From: Ptychodera flava
Taxonomy: Eukaryota > Hemichordata > Enteropneusta > Ptychoderidae
Assembly (NCBI RefSeq): GCF_041260155.1
Contig: NC_091931.1
Span: 16,980,476 to 17,044,475, forward strand
Length of the DNA: 64,000 nt
Direction: 5' to 3'
The notes beneath the pieces are model-generated. The model did no database searches. It worked only from the letters and a program-made list of their open reading frames with translations, and was not told where the DNA came from. This document shows positions 36,050-48,753 of the stretch, piece by piece. Both the position numbers and the translations under genes were made by a program. Positions within the stretch are counted from its first letter, which is position 1; every line of letters begins with the position of its first letter.

Positions 36050-38322
36050 GCTTGGACGAAATAGCAGCACGAATCGATGCATTAGATTTGTTATTAAAAC
36101 AAAACACAGACATTTTATTCCAAATGTAGAAAAATTTTTCCTTCATTTGGTACAGAAACATGTCAGAAATATGAAATAGACATTGAACAGAAAAAATATT
36201 GGGATTCTATGGCTGTAACAGTCATATTCTGGAGGGTACTGCAAAATCACAGTAATGCAGACTCATATGGGTTTTTGTTAAATCTGTCTTCCTCTAACTC
36301 ATCTGCTGAGTTTATTTTTTTACATAACCTAGTTTGTTTGAATCATTAAAAAGGTAATTTACTAGTTTTCAAAATGACATACTGAAATATGCAATATCTT
36401 GTATAGTTTTCAGGGAATATGACCAAAACTTACCCCATACCCAAAGTTTACACAGCAAATTACAGCGCATCTCTGTATACCAGCGAGATTATGTTCAACA
36501 ACAAGCTCAGCAGACGACTTATAAGAAGACAGATTTAACCAAAACACATGCGAGTCAGGAATGGCGCCGGTCAGGCGGACATAAAATCTGAGAAATTGAC
36601 TAGTCCCTGTCAATTTTCTACTTTTCTTGATAATTGAGAGAAGAGGACCGTTCCATGGGAAGGTAATTTATACACATTGATTTAAAGTCCAATAATTGTT
36701 CTCCAGACATATTTATGATATATTTTCCCAAAGTTTTGTTTGTTTAACTTTTTTTTAAGTTTGAGGTCACTATGGTTTTATCAATCATTTTTGTAGGAAA
36801 TATTGTGTTTTTATATGTCTTCTGTCAAAAATGAACGCTTTTGACATCCCCCTCCCATGAAGAGACATACTTTCATAAATTTTATGCCTTGAACTTTTCC
36901 AAGTTGAAAAATTACTCAAACTTCAAATTAATTGTACTCCGTGACTGCACTATGATTTTGTACGCGGGGCCGAGGGATATGAAGGGACGAAAGGGTAGGT
37001 AATTTGCATAACAATTCCTAATAAAGAAAACTACCAACCACTATTTTGGAACCCCATTAATCTAACTCTAACCAACACAAACAAACAAAAACACACGAAA
37101 ACAACTACTATTCAAATATTGCGAACATTTTTCATTTGCATGGTAGCCTGGACGACGTCCCCCGTTCATTATGACTTTTGATGAATTATGACAAAGCTAT
37201 ACTGGAGCAGGTAACAAGAGACCATTAATTTAATGTGATTCTGGTTTATAGGAATACCAAATAATAACCACATGTTCTTGTCCAGTTGCAGTTGCGTGTT
37301 GCTTTTCAATAAGAAAACACAAACATTCATGCTCAAGCTAAATATGGTATCTCATTGAGATGAAATGACCTGTGAAACTGTGTAAGAATTAAAGAATATG
37401 TAATTTATTGAATCTCTCAGATTTCTGTCACCACAGTGTCAAAACTCAGTACAATCAGTGGTTAAATTGTTTTATGCACGAAAGTCTCTTCAGGTTATTG
37501 TGTGAGCCCAATCAGCTGCAAGTCACTGTAGTCTATGCGTGGAATTCAAAATATTTTCATTATCTCCCATCTTTTGTATGTGCTTTATATCACACACTTG
37601 GCATATTTGCATGAGGATAGCCCATATTTTGCAATCCTACCTATTTAGACTTTCATGAGTTGTCTCAGTCAGTGCTCAACAACATTTATTATACTCGCTT
37701 GTCATCAGCTATCTTTTGTTTGAAAATGACAAATGCTAACTGTGCCACTGTAATGGGATTTAAATGCTTGTATGTCCACCACTGACTTGTTATACCACAC
37801 AAGCTAAATTTTTAAAACTCTCACCATGCTTGGTTGAACATACATTGTTGCATCAAGTTGGGTCACATGCAACATTTTGTAATGAAATCTTAAATTGGCC
37901 GTGCCTTTCATGTAGACAAGGATAGAAGCTTGTCTGGAGGTACAATCAAAATCCTCTGTATGCGTTTAGAAAAGGGGCAGTTTTGACACTTTTGCATTTA
38001 TGTACCAGCCATTTTTTTGCACTGAGTCCTTGGTACAAGTATTCCAAGTTTTCTAGTAATCACAAGAAGGTCAACAAGAGCAACGTTGTCCCTTCAACCA
38101 AACGTGTTTAGTCTTTTGTGGTGATACTAAGAGGTGAGGATATTACACTCATCCACCAAATAGGTAATCCTTATTACACCAAGGGTATATGAGAGAAGGT
38201 CCCAGTCATTTGCCTGGGACCTCCCTAAAATCTGTTTATCCACTGTTATCAACTGATGAGTAAGTAATGATAAATGCTAAAATGGTGTGATATAATCATA
38301 ACATTTTTATTACTACCCTTTT
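36050..38322. other. Spacer without recognised gene or repeat
   Basis: AT-rich. Short open frames (for example 36410-36613 on the - strand) show no family signature. Confidence 0.55.
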
Positions 38323-38709
38323 CAGTAATAGAGCGCGAAGCTACTGCAGTGAACTGCAATAAAATGCTCACATTAATTAGTTTCAGCTGTAGCCAGCTGG
38401 CAAAGTCGACAACATTGTATGTCCCATGCAGACAGTTGTCTGGGGAAGTTGAAATAAAAAAGATTTGTACATGGACCAGTGCATGGTAATGTTACATTGT
38501 ATCTTAATCTTGAACACAAGGTGGCCAATCGTAAACTCTCATTTACAACTCGAGCCTCAGACAGAGCTAGTTTAGCCTTTGTACAAGCAGACTTTTTGGT
38601 CTTTATCAAGTAGCCTTGTTCAACACCAAAGTGGCCACGGCTACAGCTGAAACTAATTAGTGTAAGCAGTTTTATTGCAGTTCACTGCAGTGGCTCCGCG
38701 CTCTATTAC
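38323..38709. mobile_element. 387-bp MITE with ~72-bp inverted ends
   Basis: The left end CAGTAATAGAGCGCGAAGC through TTTCAGCTGTAGCC (to about 38395) is matched in reverse complement at 38636-38709, with small differences. The CAG...CTG termini resemble hAT ends. I could not find an 8-bp target duplication. Confidence 0.75.
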
Positions 38710-40038
38710 TGCAAATGGTTGTATTTTACAGTGTGTGCTGATGTAAGAAAGCTGTGGAGGCAGTTTTCATATTACAGTAGAAAATGAATCGTTTGTTTAT
38801 TCAAACGAGGATCTCATACAGCTTATCACAAAACAGTGTAAAACATTGAAATGAGTTCGTATCATCCATTTGGATGCATAAACTCTGGTATAAAATACAC
38901 AAAACACTGGCAATCAAATCAAACAAACAATAGATAAATAAAAGCTCATGTGGATCATGCAATCTCACCATTTTGGGCTAGTGAATGGACGCATATATCT
39001 ACTTTTAGTATAATGAATATGAATGATCGGTAATGTTAATATAAATCAATACTAAAAATACTACAGTTAAATATTCATACATTGTTGTATGCCTAAAGCA
39101 ATGCACAATGAAATTTAAATTGTAAATATTTATATAATCTACGAGAAAGAGATAGAAAGTCAGATACCTTATCAAAATTATCACATGAGAAAACCATTCT
39201 AAAGCTAAATATAAAACCAACAAATTAATTTCATGATCTGTTGCCAAGCTAATAAATCTTCTTGACTCATAAAAACCCTTTCCCCATAAAAGTGCCTTCA
39301 GTGTTTGTCTCATAAAGAGCAAAAGATCTTTGGTCTACTTGTAATTAAGCAAAGTCGGATTCTTATATCTGGTCATCCTTTTGGATTCACTTAAGAAAAA
39401 TTATGTCCATTTACATTTTGTTTACTTTCTTGTATTTTTGTATGGCTTTATGTGGGTCTGAAATAAGTAATAATAATAATACAATACAAAACAATGCTTT
39501 ACAAAACTTTGCTGCTCAACAACACACTAAAGGAGCGCGGTAAGGCAAATGTTACAAAGCTCAAATTAGTTACGAGACAGTTGTATGTGCTGCTACTTGG
39601 AGATAAAGTATCAGAAATACATTTCATAAGAGATTAGTTTATCTTTAAGGCTAAAGAAGTGATCACGAGTAATAATAACATAAAAAACAGACAGGATAAT
39701 TTCATATAATTATATTCACTGTCGTTATGACGATCACTTTTACAGAGATATCAGTTTAAAACATGTAATTTACCTTTACAACTCATCAAATTGGGCGGGT
39801 CAGCTACATTTCCATTATCAGTACTAATAATGTCAACAAAATGTCAAAGTTGGCTATAGAATGTAATACGAAAATTAATAGGAATACGAATACGAAAATG
39901 ATGTTTGTTTAAAAAATCTCTCCTTCAAAGACGACTGGCCGTTTGTTTTTAAAATCTCTCCTCTAATGATGGCAACGATATTTTTCGACCTAGGACCTAA
40001 AAAAGATCGGATTTTTTCAACTTACATTCTCAGAATAT
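38710..40038. other. Spacer without recognised gene or repeat
   Basis: AT-rich. The 105-codon frame at 39005-39322 (- strand) is Leu/Ile/Tyr-rich as expected from AT-rich DNA and has no known motif. Confidence 0.5.
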
Positions 40039-40052
40039 ACAAGTATGATAAT

Positions 40053-40749
40053 AACACATGAGAGCGAGGGCAATATCACGATTTATTGCCTGCCATAGGG
40101 ATGGTGGTCATGATCGAAATACTGATGATGCCCTCGCCTGCGGCTCGGGCATCATCAGTATTTCGATCATGACCACCAGCCCGAGGGCAGGCAAAAAATC
40201 GTGATATTGCCCTAGCTCTCATGTGTTATTATTTTTATTACACCGAACAAGCAAACATGCAAAGATAAAAAAACACAAAGACTTCTTCGAGTACATTTCG
40301 CCTTCTGAGTCCGGACCTCAGCGTAAAATGTTGTCAGTGCCGAGTCTAGGGTTGCTAAAGTTTGCCGATATCCTCGGTGGGGTATCCAAATCTGTTGCTA
40401 GCGTAGTCGCTGAACACAGAAATTGCATTCCTTGTTGCCATTTTCGTTCGTTTGCTGTTTACTTGCATCAAAATATCGTCTAACTGTGCCGGTGACAGCT
40501 CTGCATGACGTTTCGCAGCCAAAAGTTGCCAACTGCAAAGTACAACAAGCGAACGACAATTTGTTTTGCGCAGAAAGGATGCGCAGTAAGTAAAATGACG
40601 TCATCCATGTAATATCAAATGCAGAGGGCATCATCAAGTTCGCAGAGGGCATCATCACATTCGCAGAGGGCATCATCACGTTCTTTTACATGTCACGTGA
40701 GTCGTGTTTAACCAATGGCAGTGCACGCTGAATGAGTGAGGTGTAATAA
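40053..40749. mobile_element. 697-bp foldback-headed element with 14-bp direct repeats
   Basis: ACAAGTATGATAAT stands at both sides (40039-40052 and 40750-40763). The left part (40053-40230) is a long hairpin whose arms carry ACACATGAGAGCGAGGGC and TACTGATGATGCCCTCG. The right part runs from TTATTACACC (near 40235) to GGTGTAATAA (near 40740). It includes three ~21-bp tandem units GCAGAGGGCATCATCA at 40622-40682. The motif GGGCATCATCA appears in both the hairpin loop and the tandem units. Confidence 0.65.
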
Positions 40750-41781
40750 ACAAGTATGATAATTATCAGAAAAGCAGTCAAAGTTCTATGAAGACAGAAC
40801 TTTTTTATAAAGTTTTGAAATTTGGACTAAAAATACAAAAAAAAAATTGTCAGTGACTCCAATACGAATACGAATACGAATATAACTTCGGCATCATCTT
40901 AGTGCTATGTGATATGTCACCTTATATTCATTTGTAGGATGATCAGGTGGATGGAGCATTTAAAAATGGCATTTTTATGAGTCTATTCAGTATTACACTT
41001 GAACTATGTGTAGCTAATCGCACTACAGTATTAGTATAACATATTAGAATATTCATATAGAATATTCATATATAACATGACGTAACAACAAAGCCCCTAG
41101 AGCATCAACAGCCTCTATCGGTGTTTTTCCCCCAAGGCAAGTGTACCACAGTTCTTACATACACCAGGTTACATCGTATTGAAATACAACTCACCCTTTG
41201 ATGTGGTGCAGCTATTATCACTTAATAACACATTTCCGCCTTCTGTGAAATAGCCTTGGGGATCGATTCAGACACACTTCCCATTTCCTATCGGACAAGA
41301 GTTCTAAAAACGTCCCCCTACAAATAACTTCAAGTAGGTGTGTGAACGGATACGCGTAGTTCACTGACTGAGAATCGAAGAGCCACAATAATGTGAAAAT
41401 CGATGGAATTAGCTTATAATGTGCCACCAATTAAAATTAGTTTTTTATGAGAAAAGAAACACACACTTATGTACAGAAATAATTAGGTGATCAGAGAATC
41501 CTAAAAAACCCCGATGAAATGCATATCTGAATACTGGTCTTTTCGATATATAAGCGAGGAAGTGTGTAAGTAGAAGGGTGTGATGCTCCCGGGATGACAT
41601 TTATACCAACACATAATTTATAAGCTTTTAAATAGATGCAAGCAGTAACCATCACACAATCACTATAGTTCAACTACATGACTAGTGAGACATAGGCCAT
41701 GGGATCGGTGGTACGGCGAAATCAGGTGTCATGGTTTGAGCTTAGAACTTTTACGTCCAAGCAATATTATTTCACCGTCGA

Positions 41782-41925
<144 letters not shown>

Positions 41926-42654
41926 ATATGCCTTGGTCGATGTTCACAATATGAATGTGAAAGAGGTTCGGGATGATGGACAAGGCTCGTGTAACTCATA
42001 ATTCTCATCCTAGACACCATTGTTATCGGGGGTATCAGTACATACATGCCTGGCGACAAGGTAAATTTCCCCGCACCATGCAAGAAATGAATGTCGTAGA
42101 GATTTGTGACCTTATAATGGACAAAAAAGCGTACATTTACTGATGCTACGCTCCCCGCGCCTGTGAGTCCCATTTTGTGAACCAAAACTGTATCCTTAGT
42201 GTGACCTCAACAGCCAGAGAGCGATTACCCCGGGCTTCACCTTTGGGTTGACCTCTACATGCAAATATTATACTCCACCTCCTCCATTTCATCTTTAGAA
42301 TTCCGAGCCTAATACGTCAAAAAGGTAAGAGTTTGACCTGCTTTCAGTTGTTTTTTAACTGAAATATTTTGCACAGGAGCAAAGTAAGTACACCGATAAC
42401 ATGGGAAAGCATAGACACCAAGTTTCCCAGAGTTTACGGTCAGCGCGCCCTATATGCTTTGTGAAAAATCAGAGGCTGCTTGGATTTGTTATCTGCATTC
42501 ATGTCCATTAAAGATAACTGGACGTTTTATTCGACCCTGTCATGATTAATATTCATCGTCGTTTACATACAGGAAAGTCACTCCTTGACTGCTACCTATT
42601 GTTGCAACGCTTTTGGTCACATATCTTACAGTTACTTTCCTAAACCTACTTCAG

Positions 42655-42675
42655 GCGTGGAAAATCCGATTCACC
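42655..42675 (+). promoter_or_regulatory. Probable 5'-UTR splice acceptor and leader of the intact hydroxy-acid oxidase
   Basis: A pyrimidine-rich tract ending CCTACTTCAG at 42654 lies 21 bp before the ATG. The corresponding place before the second copy (CTATTTCAG, about 58923) is also conserved. This suggests a non-coding first exon spliced to a single coding exon. The upstream exon is not identified. Confidence 0.5.
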
Positions 42676-43755
42676 ATGTCCAAACCAATGCTGGTGTGTG
42701 TGGATGACTATGAAAAGTATGCTAGAGAACACCTAAATCAGCACGATGTGACGAATTTTACTCGTGGAGCGGACGAGGAAGTAAGTTTGAAGGAAAATAG
42801 ACAGACGTTTCGTCGGTTTTGGATAAAGCCCAGAGTTCTGCGAGACGTCTCAAAACGAGACTTATCAACATCAATTCTTGGTCAGAAAATTGACTTCCCG
42901 GTTTTAATCGGGCCGGCAGGGTTTCATTGTTTGGCCCATCACGAAGGAGAAGTGGCCGCTGCCAAAGCCGCAAAAGTGATGAAGACGTGTATGGTGTTGA
43001 GTACATACTCAACAAAATCCTTGGAGGAAGTAAGTCAGGCTGCTCCCAATGGTCTTCGATGGTTTCAGTTGTATATTTTGCGGCAAAGCTCAGTAGCTGT
43101 TAATCTGGTGAGAAGGGCGGAGGCGGCTGGTTACAAAGCATTGGTTTTGACGGTTGATATGCCACTCTTCGGAAGACGACGCAGTCATTTGTATGCGGGT
43201 GGATTGCAAATACCGCCACACGTACACTTTGCACATTTCCCAAAGCAGCTTCAGGATGAAGTTAAGGAAGACAAAAATTTGGTGGATGCCACACTAACCT
43301 GGGAGTGTGTTGGATGGTTGAAGTCCATCACCAAACTGCCAATTGTCCTGAAGGGCATTTTGACCCCGGAAGATGCTTTACTAGCGGTGCAGCACGAAGT
43401 TGCTGGTATTGTGGTGTCTAACCATGGCGGGAGACAGTTAGACTACGTGCAACCGACAATAGAAGTTCTGCCAAAGATTGTTGAAGCAGTTAATGGCAAG
43501 GTTGAAGTCTACATGGATAGCGGTGTACGTACTGGTACAGACGTCTTCAAGGCATTGGCTTTGGGAGCAAAAGCTGTATTTGTTGCCAGCCCTATCATTT
43601 ATGGGCTTGCATATGACGGGGAAGAAGGAGCCAGACAAGTGTTACAGATTCTGAGGGATGAGTTGAGCTTGGCAATGGCTCTGTCCGGTTGCTCTAATGT
43701 CAGCGATATCAAGCAAGAATATGTGGTGCATGAATCCCGATATGCAAAGTTATAA
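42676..43755 (+). CDS. HAO1: (S)-2-hydroxy-acid oxidase (glycolate oxidase family), peroxisomal
   Basis: 359 aa, against 370 for human HAO1. This FMN enzyme oxidises 2-hydroxy acids such as glycolate to 2-oxo acids and yields H2O2. Core residues are visible: FQLYI with the active-site Tyr, LTVDMPLFGRRR (Asp and Arg), LPIVLKGILTPEDA (FMN Lys), VSNHGGRQLDYV (catalytic His and Arg), VYMDSGVRTGTDVFKALALG (FMN phosphate site) and LAMALSGCSNV. The C terminus is AKL, a type-1 peroxisomal signal. I start at MSKPMLVCVDDYEKYA because the second copy shares that start and the upstream in-frame codons are probably intronic. The position equal to human Tyr26 is Asn27 (NFTRGADEE), while the second copy keeps YYT there. 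There are no coding introns, unlike vertebrate HAO1. HAO1 or HAO2 orthology is not decided. Confidence 0.92.
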   Translation: MSKPMLVCVDDYEKYAREHLNQHDVTNFTRGADEEVSLKENRQTFRRFWIKPRVLRDVSKRDLSTSILGQKIDFPVLIGPAGFHCLAHHEGEVAAAKAAKVMKTCMVLSTYSTKSLEEVSQAAPNGLRWFQLYILRQSSVAVNLVRRAEAAGYKALVLTVDMPLFGRRRSHLYAGGLQIPPHVHFAHFPKQLQDEVKEDKNLVDATLTWECVGWLKSITKLPIVLKGILTPEDALLAVQHEVAGIVVSNHGGRQLDYVQPTIEVLPKIVEAVNGKVEVYMDSGVRTGTDVFKALALGAKAVFVASPIIYGLAYDGEEGARQVLQILRDELSLAMALSGCSNVSDIKQEYVVHESRYAKL

Positions 43756-44143
43756 AGTCATAGACATTTTCATGTTGGGTATTGCAGGCAAATGTGTATA
43801 GTGACCTGTGATTGTATTACACTTATGTTTGGTAAAGGTCAACATGAAAAGTTTTAGTATTTGAAAAACCAGAAATCATATTGAAGCGTTGTATATTTTA
43901 CAAGATATATGTCAAAGTATAGTATGTTTGTTATTGTCAGATACCAGAGAGTGACCAACTTTAGTAATTTTCCTATCAGATTTGAACTCACGAACTACTG
44001 ACCGTAGCTATTCACATAGCAGAGACGTTCGGTTAAAGCCCTAACCCCTAATCCCCCCAAAAAAGAAATCAGGAAAAATGACAAAAAACAAAACAAAACA
44101 AAACAAAAAAATTGTAACACTCTTATTTTTCTGTTGATTCTAA
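43756..44143. other. 3' flank of the hydroxy-acid oxidase
   Basis: It holds the probable 3' UTR, but I see no AATAAA within ~350 bp. A stretch at about 43975-44040, read on the - strand, has a tRNA-like B-box (GTTCAAATC), possibly a worn SINE. An (AAAAC)n run lies at 44084-44110. Confidence 0.45.
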
Positions 44144-45230
44144 GGGAGAGTTCGTTTTTTTACGGGGAGGGGATGCCGTTGGAAATCAGGAGATTGACTT
44201 TTGCAAAACCATTTTTCAGGGGCGGGGTCAGATTTTACGAAGGTTTGTATAGATTTAGGTTAAAAAACCCAACAGAATTGACCAAAAAGTATACAAAACA
44301 GAATATGAACATGGCTTTAATATACCTGAACATGGGATAACAAGCAGAAAAGCGCACTTTTGTTGACAAAAATAAAATGTTCAAGTTGACCAGGAGAAAC
44401 AAGTGTCATTCCATGTTCACGATATAACTATTATAACACTCTGCATACAGCAAAAATAGCTAAAACTTTTGATTATATGGTGTTATATGAAGTTTTGCAA
44501 AGATATTTAGACTTTGTAATTATGAACATTAAACAAGAAATTTAATTTTAGAATTTCACTGATATGTTGATTCACTATACATAATGTAGTCTATGAGGAA
44601 ACTATGAACAATATTTTTCCAATGTAAAACTAGCTAAATTGTGTATTTATAGACACTTGACAATTGTTATTAATGCACTTGATTTGACTAGGTTGGTTAC
44701 AAATGCATGTGTTTGCAAGAAAGGTGATTTTGGAATATAACGGAATATGTTGATTCACTATGTAACGTAGTCTATGAGGAAATTATGAATAATTTTTACG
44801 ATACAAAACTAGCTAATTCTGTGTAATTATAGACACTTGATTATTGATATTAATGTAGTTGATGAGACTAGGGTGCCTACAAGTGCATGTGTGTGCAAAA
44901 AAATCGGCTTTTAGAATTTCATCGAAATGTTGATTTACTATACATTGTCTATGAGGATAATATGAATAAATGTTTTACAATACAAAACTAGCTAAATCTG
45001 TGTATTTATAGACTCATGATTATTGATATAAATGTACTTGATTAGACTAGGGTGGTTACAAGAGCATGTGTGTGCAAAAAAATTTGATTTTTGAATTTCA
45101 CTAAAATGTTGATTCACTATACATTGTAGTCTATGAGGAAACTATGAATAATTTTTTTACAATACAAAACTAGCTAAATCTGTGTATTTATAGACGCTGA
45201 ATTATTGATATTAATGTACTTGATTAATTA
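44144..45230. mobile_element. Harbinger-like element remnant with satellite array C
   Basis: The left end GGGAGAGTTCG then TACGGGGAGGGG follows TAA (44141-44143), like the ends at 47590. Satellite units recur near 44565, 44749, 44929 and 45110 (spacing ~181 bp) with TTGATTCACTATACATTG, GTCTATGAGGAAACTATGAA and ACAAAACTAGCTAAATCTGT. I could not find the right end, so the outer limit is uncertain. Confidence 0.65.
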
Positions 45231-45234
45231 ATTA

Positions 45235-45760
45235 CTTTCTAATTTGCCTACTTAGTGAACTTTCCTTATTAGTGGGCTATGTCCTGAAATACTGCATTAA
45301 ATTGTATAGAAGGTGGTTCATATATTGATCTTCCGGTAGTGTTAAATGACTGCGACGATATGTAGCAGTATCATGTCAATATACTGCTGAGTTGCATATT
45401 TAATGAATTTTCGTAATTAGGCTCTGTCAAAAAATGGTCATCAAATTTCATGAAACTTTGTACAAATATTGAGCATACATTGCTTTAATAGTGAATAAAG
45501 ACGTTTATCAGTTTCATGTCAATAAATTGGAATTTGCATATTTAATGAACTTTCGTAATTAGCGTGATATGTCCAGAAATACTGCATCAAATTTGATGAA
45601 ACTTGGTACAGATGTTGATCTCACAGAGCTGAAATACAATTCAGTGACACTTAGAGGTATAGTTTAAATGATTGCTAATTTGCATATATATTTAATTTTT
45701 GTTTTTAGGATGAAACACTGCGTCAAATTTTGTGAAATGTGGTACAAGTGACAATCTGTC
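45235..45760. repeat. ~145-bp dispersed/tandem repeat, about 3-4 units
   Basis: TTGCATATTTAATGAA.TTTCGTAATTAG, then GATATGTCCAGAAATACTGC and ATCAAATTTGATGAAACTTG, recurs near 45241, 45388, 45533 and 45680. The same family returns at 62810-64000. Confidence 0.75.
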
Positions 45761-47112
45761 AGTGTAATAATAGGATGAAAAAATGTTTGGCAATATCTAC
45801 ATCTACATCTACATAGGGTAGAGCCAAGATTGGTTTTACGTTTTCATCATCATGGAACTCATTTTCAGCTATAAAGCCCCAACTGTATCGCAATGTTTTT
45901 AATCATAGCTCAAGTAATGAATAGTACTCTATCCTCGCTCTCGGAGGACTTGTAATCAAATTACCCATTATTAAGTGGGAACTGTGTCATTAACGATGCC
46001 TTGTTTTTACTGAAATCTAAAACCTACAACAACGAGGCTGTTTCAAAGACTTCTCGCTAAGTAGAAGTAATTCGCAGGGATAAACACTGTATCCTTATTT
46101 AACAACATTTCTGGGCAAGACTGTCGACGCTGAAGGATCTAATGTCAATATTTGTCGCTGGTTTTGTATTTTGCACTTGAAAATCTAAAGATGAGCTCTG
46201 TACACAAAAACATGTTGCCAAAATAATAAGTTGTGCATGGCACTTCAAATTTATACTCAGTTGTTGTCACAACTTTCTGGCTGTTTTGTTCTTGAACTTC
46301 ACGATTTGTACTTCCTGCATCGAAAAAATAATTTTCTCTTCAGATTTACAATGACATAATTGTAAAGTGATATGCTTACCTATAGAAGTGTTCTATTAAG
46401 CTGATGTGCTGTGTTCCTGTGAAATAAAGTCATGATGTTATAAGTTCCTCACTGAATCGCGACCAGGAAAATGATCGCTCGCGAATATATTCAGTATGAC
46501 CACAGTGCTTTCTGCAGTTCAATCGATAAAGTTTCACATAATTTTAAATCATCGATTTGAATATTTAGCTTTCAGAAAAAAGTTTCAAGGATCGCAGACT
46601 TTGTTCAGTTGGTATGTGTGTCTAACGATGGGGTCTAGCTATATTATTAAAGCTTATGTTCGCTATTTTACAATATTTACCTAGATCTTTAAAAGACATT
46701 TGCATAGTTTTACGAATATCTTTTCACTGCAATGACTCTGTATTGTATAGTCGGTATTTCATTTTCAAGAACTGTAACTTTTGAGATTTACAAGATTTTA
46801 GTTAATTCACAACCAGCATCAGTTCCTCGTCATCTTCTATAGTAAGGACGTTGAAGTACGATTAGGCATTGAAACAAAACAGACTTTGTACAACAAACAA
46901 CGATAGTTTACGAAAAAATCAATTCTGTCTTAAAGCCCCGAATTTTATGCATTATTTTCATGATTTTACTTTCAAACCGTGTAAATGTGCTAACGAAAGG
47001 AAGTGTTTAGAAGTATCGCTGCTCGCTGATTACGACCATGCCTACACGTTTTTGACAGGCTGAATAATAAACGGGTGCCGCACTCATAAAATGGCGTCCC
47101 CGTGGAAAAGTA

Positions 47113-47113
<1 letters not shown>
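45761..47113. other. Spacer without recognised gene
   Basis: AT-rich, with a short (ATCTAC)n run near 45798. Small frames (46496-46684, 46869-47063) show no known domain. Confidence 0.5.

Positions 47114-47158
<45 letters not shown>
47114..47158. repeat. Homopolymer A run, ~45 nt
   Basis: An uninterrupted poly-A tract. It may be a retroposon tail or an assembly-extended homopolymer. No coding sequence precedes it. Confidence 0.9.
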
Positions 47159-47159
<1 letters not shown>

Positions 47160-47589
47160 AGTATTTCCTTCACATCGCATGGATCATACTAGAAACAAAC
47201 ATGATGTCATTTACTTGAATGCACAAGACACGAGGGCCAACATTTTGTTGTTGTAATCTTTATTTTCTCTGTCATATGATTAGTTTTTGAAAAAGGCGGG
47301 AAATCTAAAATGATGTTAAAGCTTTCAATTTTCATGCCACTTTCGACACTTATGACAGTGTTATATACTTTTTAAGTCTTTAATGGGTCTCATTCAAACA
47401 AGACTCTTGGAAAGCTGAGGATATTTTGAGATCGGTTTATTACACATGGCAGCTATATTCAGTTGTCAACAATCACATTGGACAACAACAATATTGGACA
47501 ATAATAAGATTTGACATTAACACAAATGAAGAACAAGAATAATGGAAAAAAATCAGTAAAGAGCTAAAGTCAATAGAGCTTTGTGAATA

Positions 47590-48422
47590 GGGATCCTTCA
47601 TTTTTATGGGGAACAGGCGGTGGATATCGGAAAAAAGAGGGGGGGGGGTGATACAAAACGGTTATGAAGGGGTTTCAAATTTTAGAATATACAGTTTGAG
47701 GGTGTATATTTTACAAAATATGGTAAGAAACTATGACATTACCAAAATAGAAAAGAAGTTTCAAAAAAGTAATAGACTATGGTTTATTCTCAAGGAAGTC
47801 CACAATATGAAAATGATTCTATCAGCAACAGTGTTGATTGCAGTGGTATAGACAAGACAACAAATTGCACAAATCCCGGCGTGTAGCATAAGGACGGTAC
47901 AATGATAACAAATATTGTCTTATTTCGTCTCTGTGACGTTTCTTGCCTGAAAAAGGTAAATAGCCAAAATTCTACATAAATCTAGTAAGTTCGAAGTCGT
48001 CATAATTAGATTATAAACAGCTGAGTTTGTACAACATTAGCACAATACCGTCGTGATTTAGCAGTTTACAATCTGTATCGAAACAGTTGCTAAAAACTAC
48101 AGACTGCTCAAATCCCTCTTGCATAATAGAGATAGGGTTCTTGTATCACTATGACGTCACTTCTGACCTGAAAATGGTAAATAGCCGAAAGTTGCAGCGT
48201 CTTTAGTATAAGCTTGTATTGTCAAATTCAGCCCCATATCCCATTATAGCTACATTATAAATTTCAAATAGTATAATCAGGTCAATACTTTTGGCCGGGT
48301 TAACATTTTAGAATTGATGAAGAAGGGTCACATGATAGATTGATTACTTTGAGTCTGGATCAACCTACATTCATGCGTTTCCAAAATTCAATGGGCCCCT
48401 CCTGTAAATAATGAAGGCTCCC
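47590..48422. mobile_element. Harbinger-like element in duplication unit A
   Basis: It starts GGGATCCTTCATTTTTATGG and ends CTGTAAATAATGAAGG then CTCCC, as inverted ends. In unit B the right end is followed by TTA (50104-50106), which supports a TTA target site; in unit A the flanks have drifted (ATA and TTG). G-run rich subterminal sequence is present. No transposase. Confidence 0.68.
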
Positions 48423-48691
48423 TTGTCAAATGGAATAAGTAACTACACAGATTTGAGGCCAGAGGCTCAGTAGTTACATTAGTAGTAATATAGTAAATTT
48501 CTTTCTGCAGAAAATAACCGACATCGTACATAACAAAGGAGAAAACACAAAAAAGTATTTCTGGTGAGGGTCATGGAATTAGTTCAGTTGAACTAGTCTT
48601 TTGGACTAGTCTTCACTTCAAGTCAACTTCAAGTGTTCTCTCTTGTAATGAATCTGATCAAACGTTAGAGTTGTGTCACGTGGAGAACGCG

Positions 48692-48692
48692 G

Positions 48693-48750
<58 letters not shown>
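48692..48750. repeat. (TA)n microsatellite, unit A only
   Basis: In unit B the same place reads GGATATATCC. Unit A has about 58 bp of TA between the same flanks, so the tract grew from a short seed after the duplication. Confidence 0.9.

Positions 48751-48753
<3 letters not shown>

Noticed and set aside
35755-36129. 124-codon frame
   Set aside because: It is inside the Harbinger-like element at 34942-36046 and crosses its right end; no transposase motif.
42613-42675. Upstream extension of the oxidase reading frame (21 extra codons)
   Set aside because: It begins at TTG, crosses a probable splice acceptor at 42654 and is not in frame-compatible context in the second copy; MSKPML is the shared start.
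43975-44045. tRNA-like stretch on the - strand with a B-box-like GTTCAAATC
   Set aside because: No cloverleaf with paired acceptor stem could be drawn; at most a worn tRNA-derived SINE.
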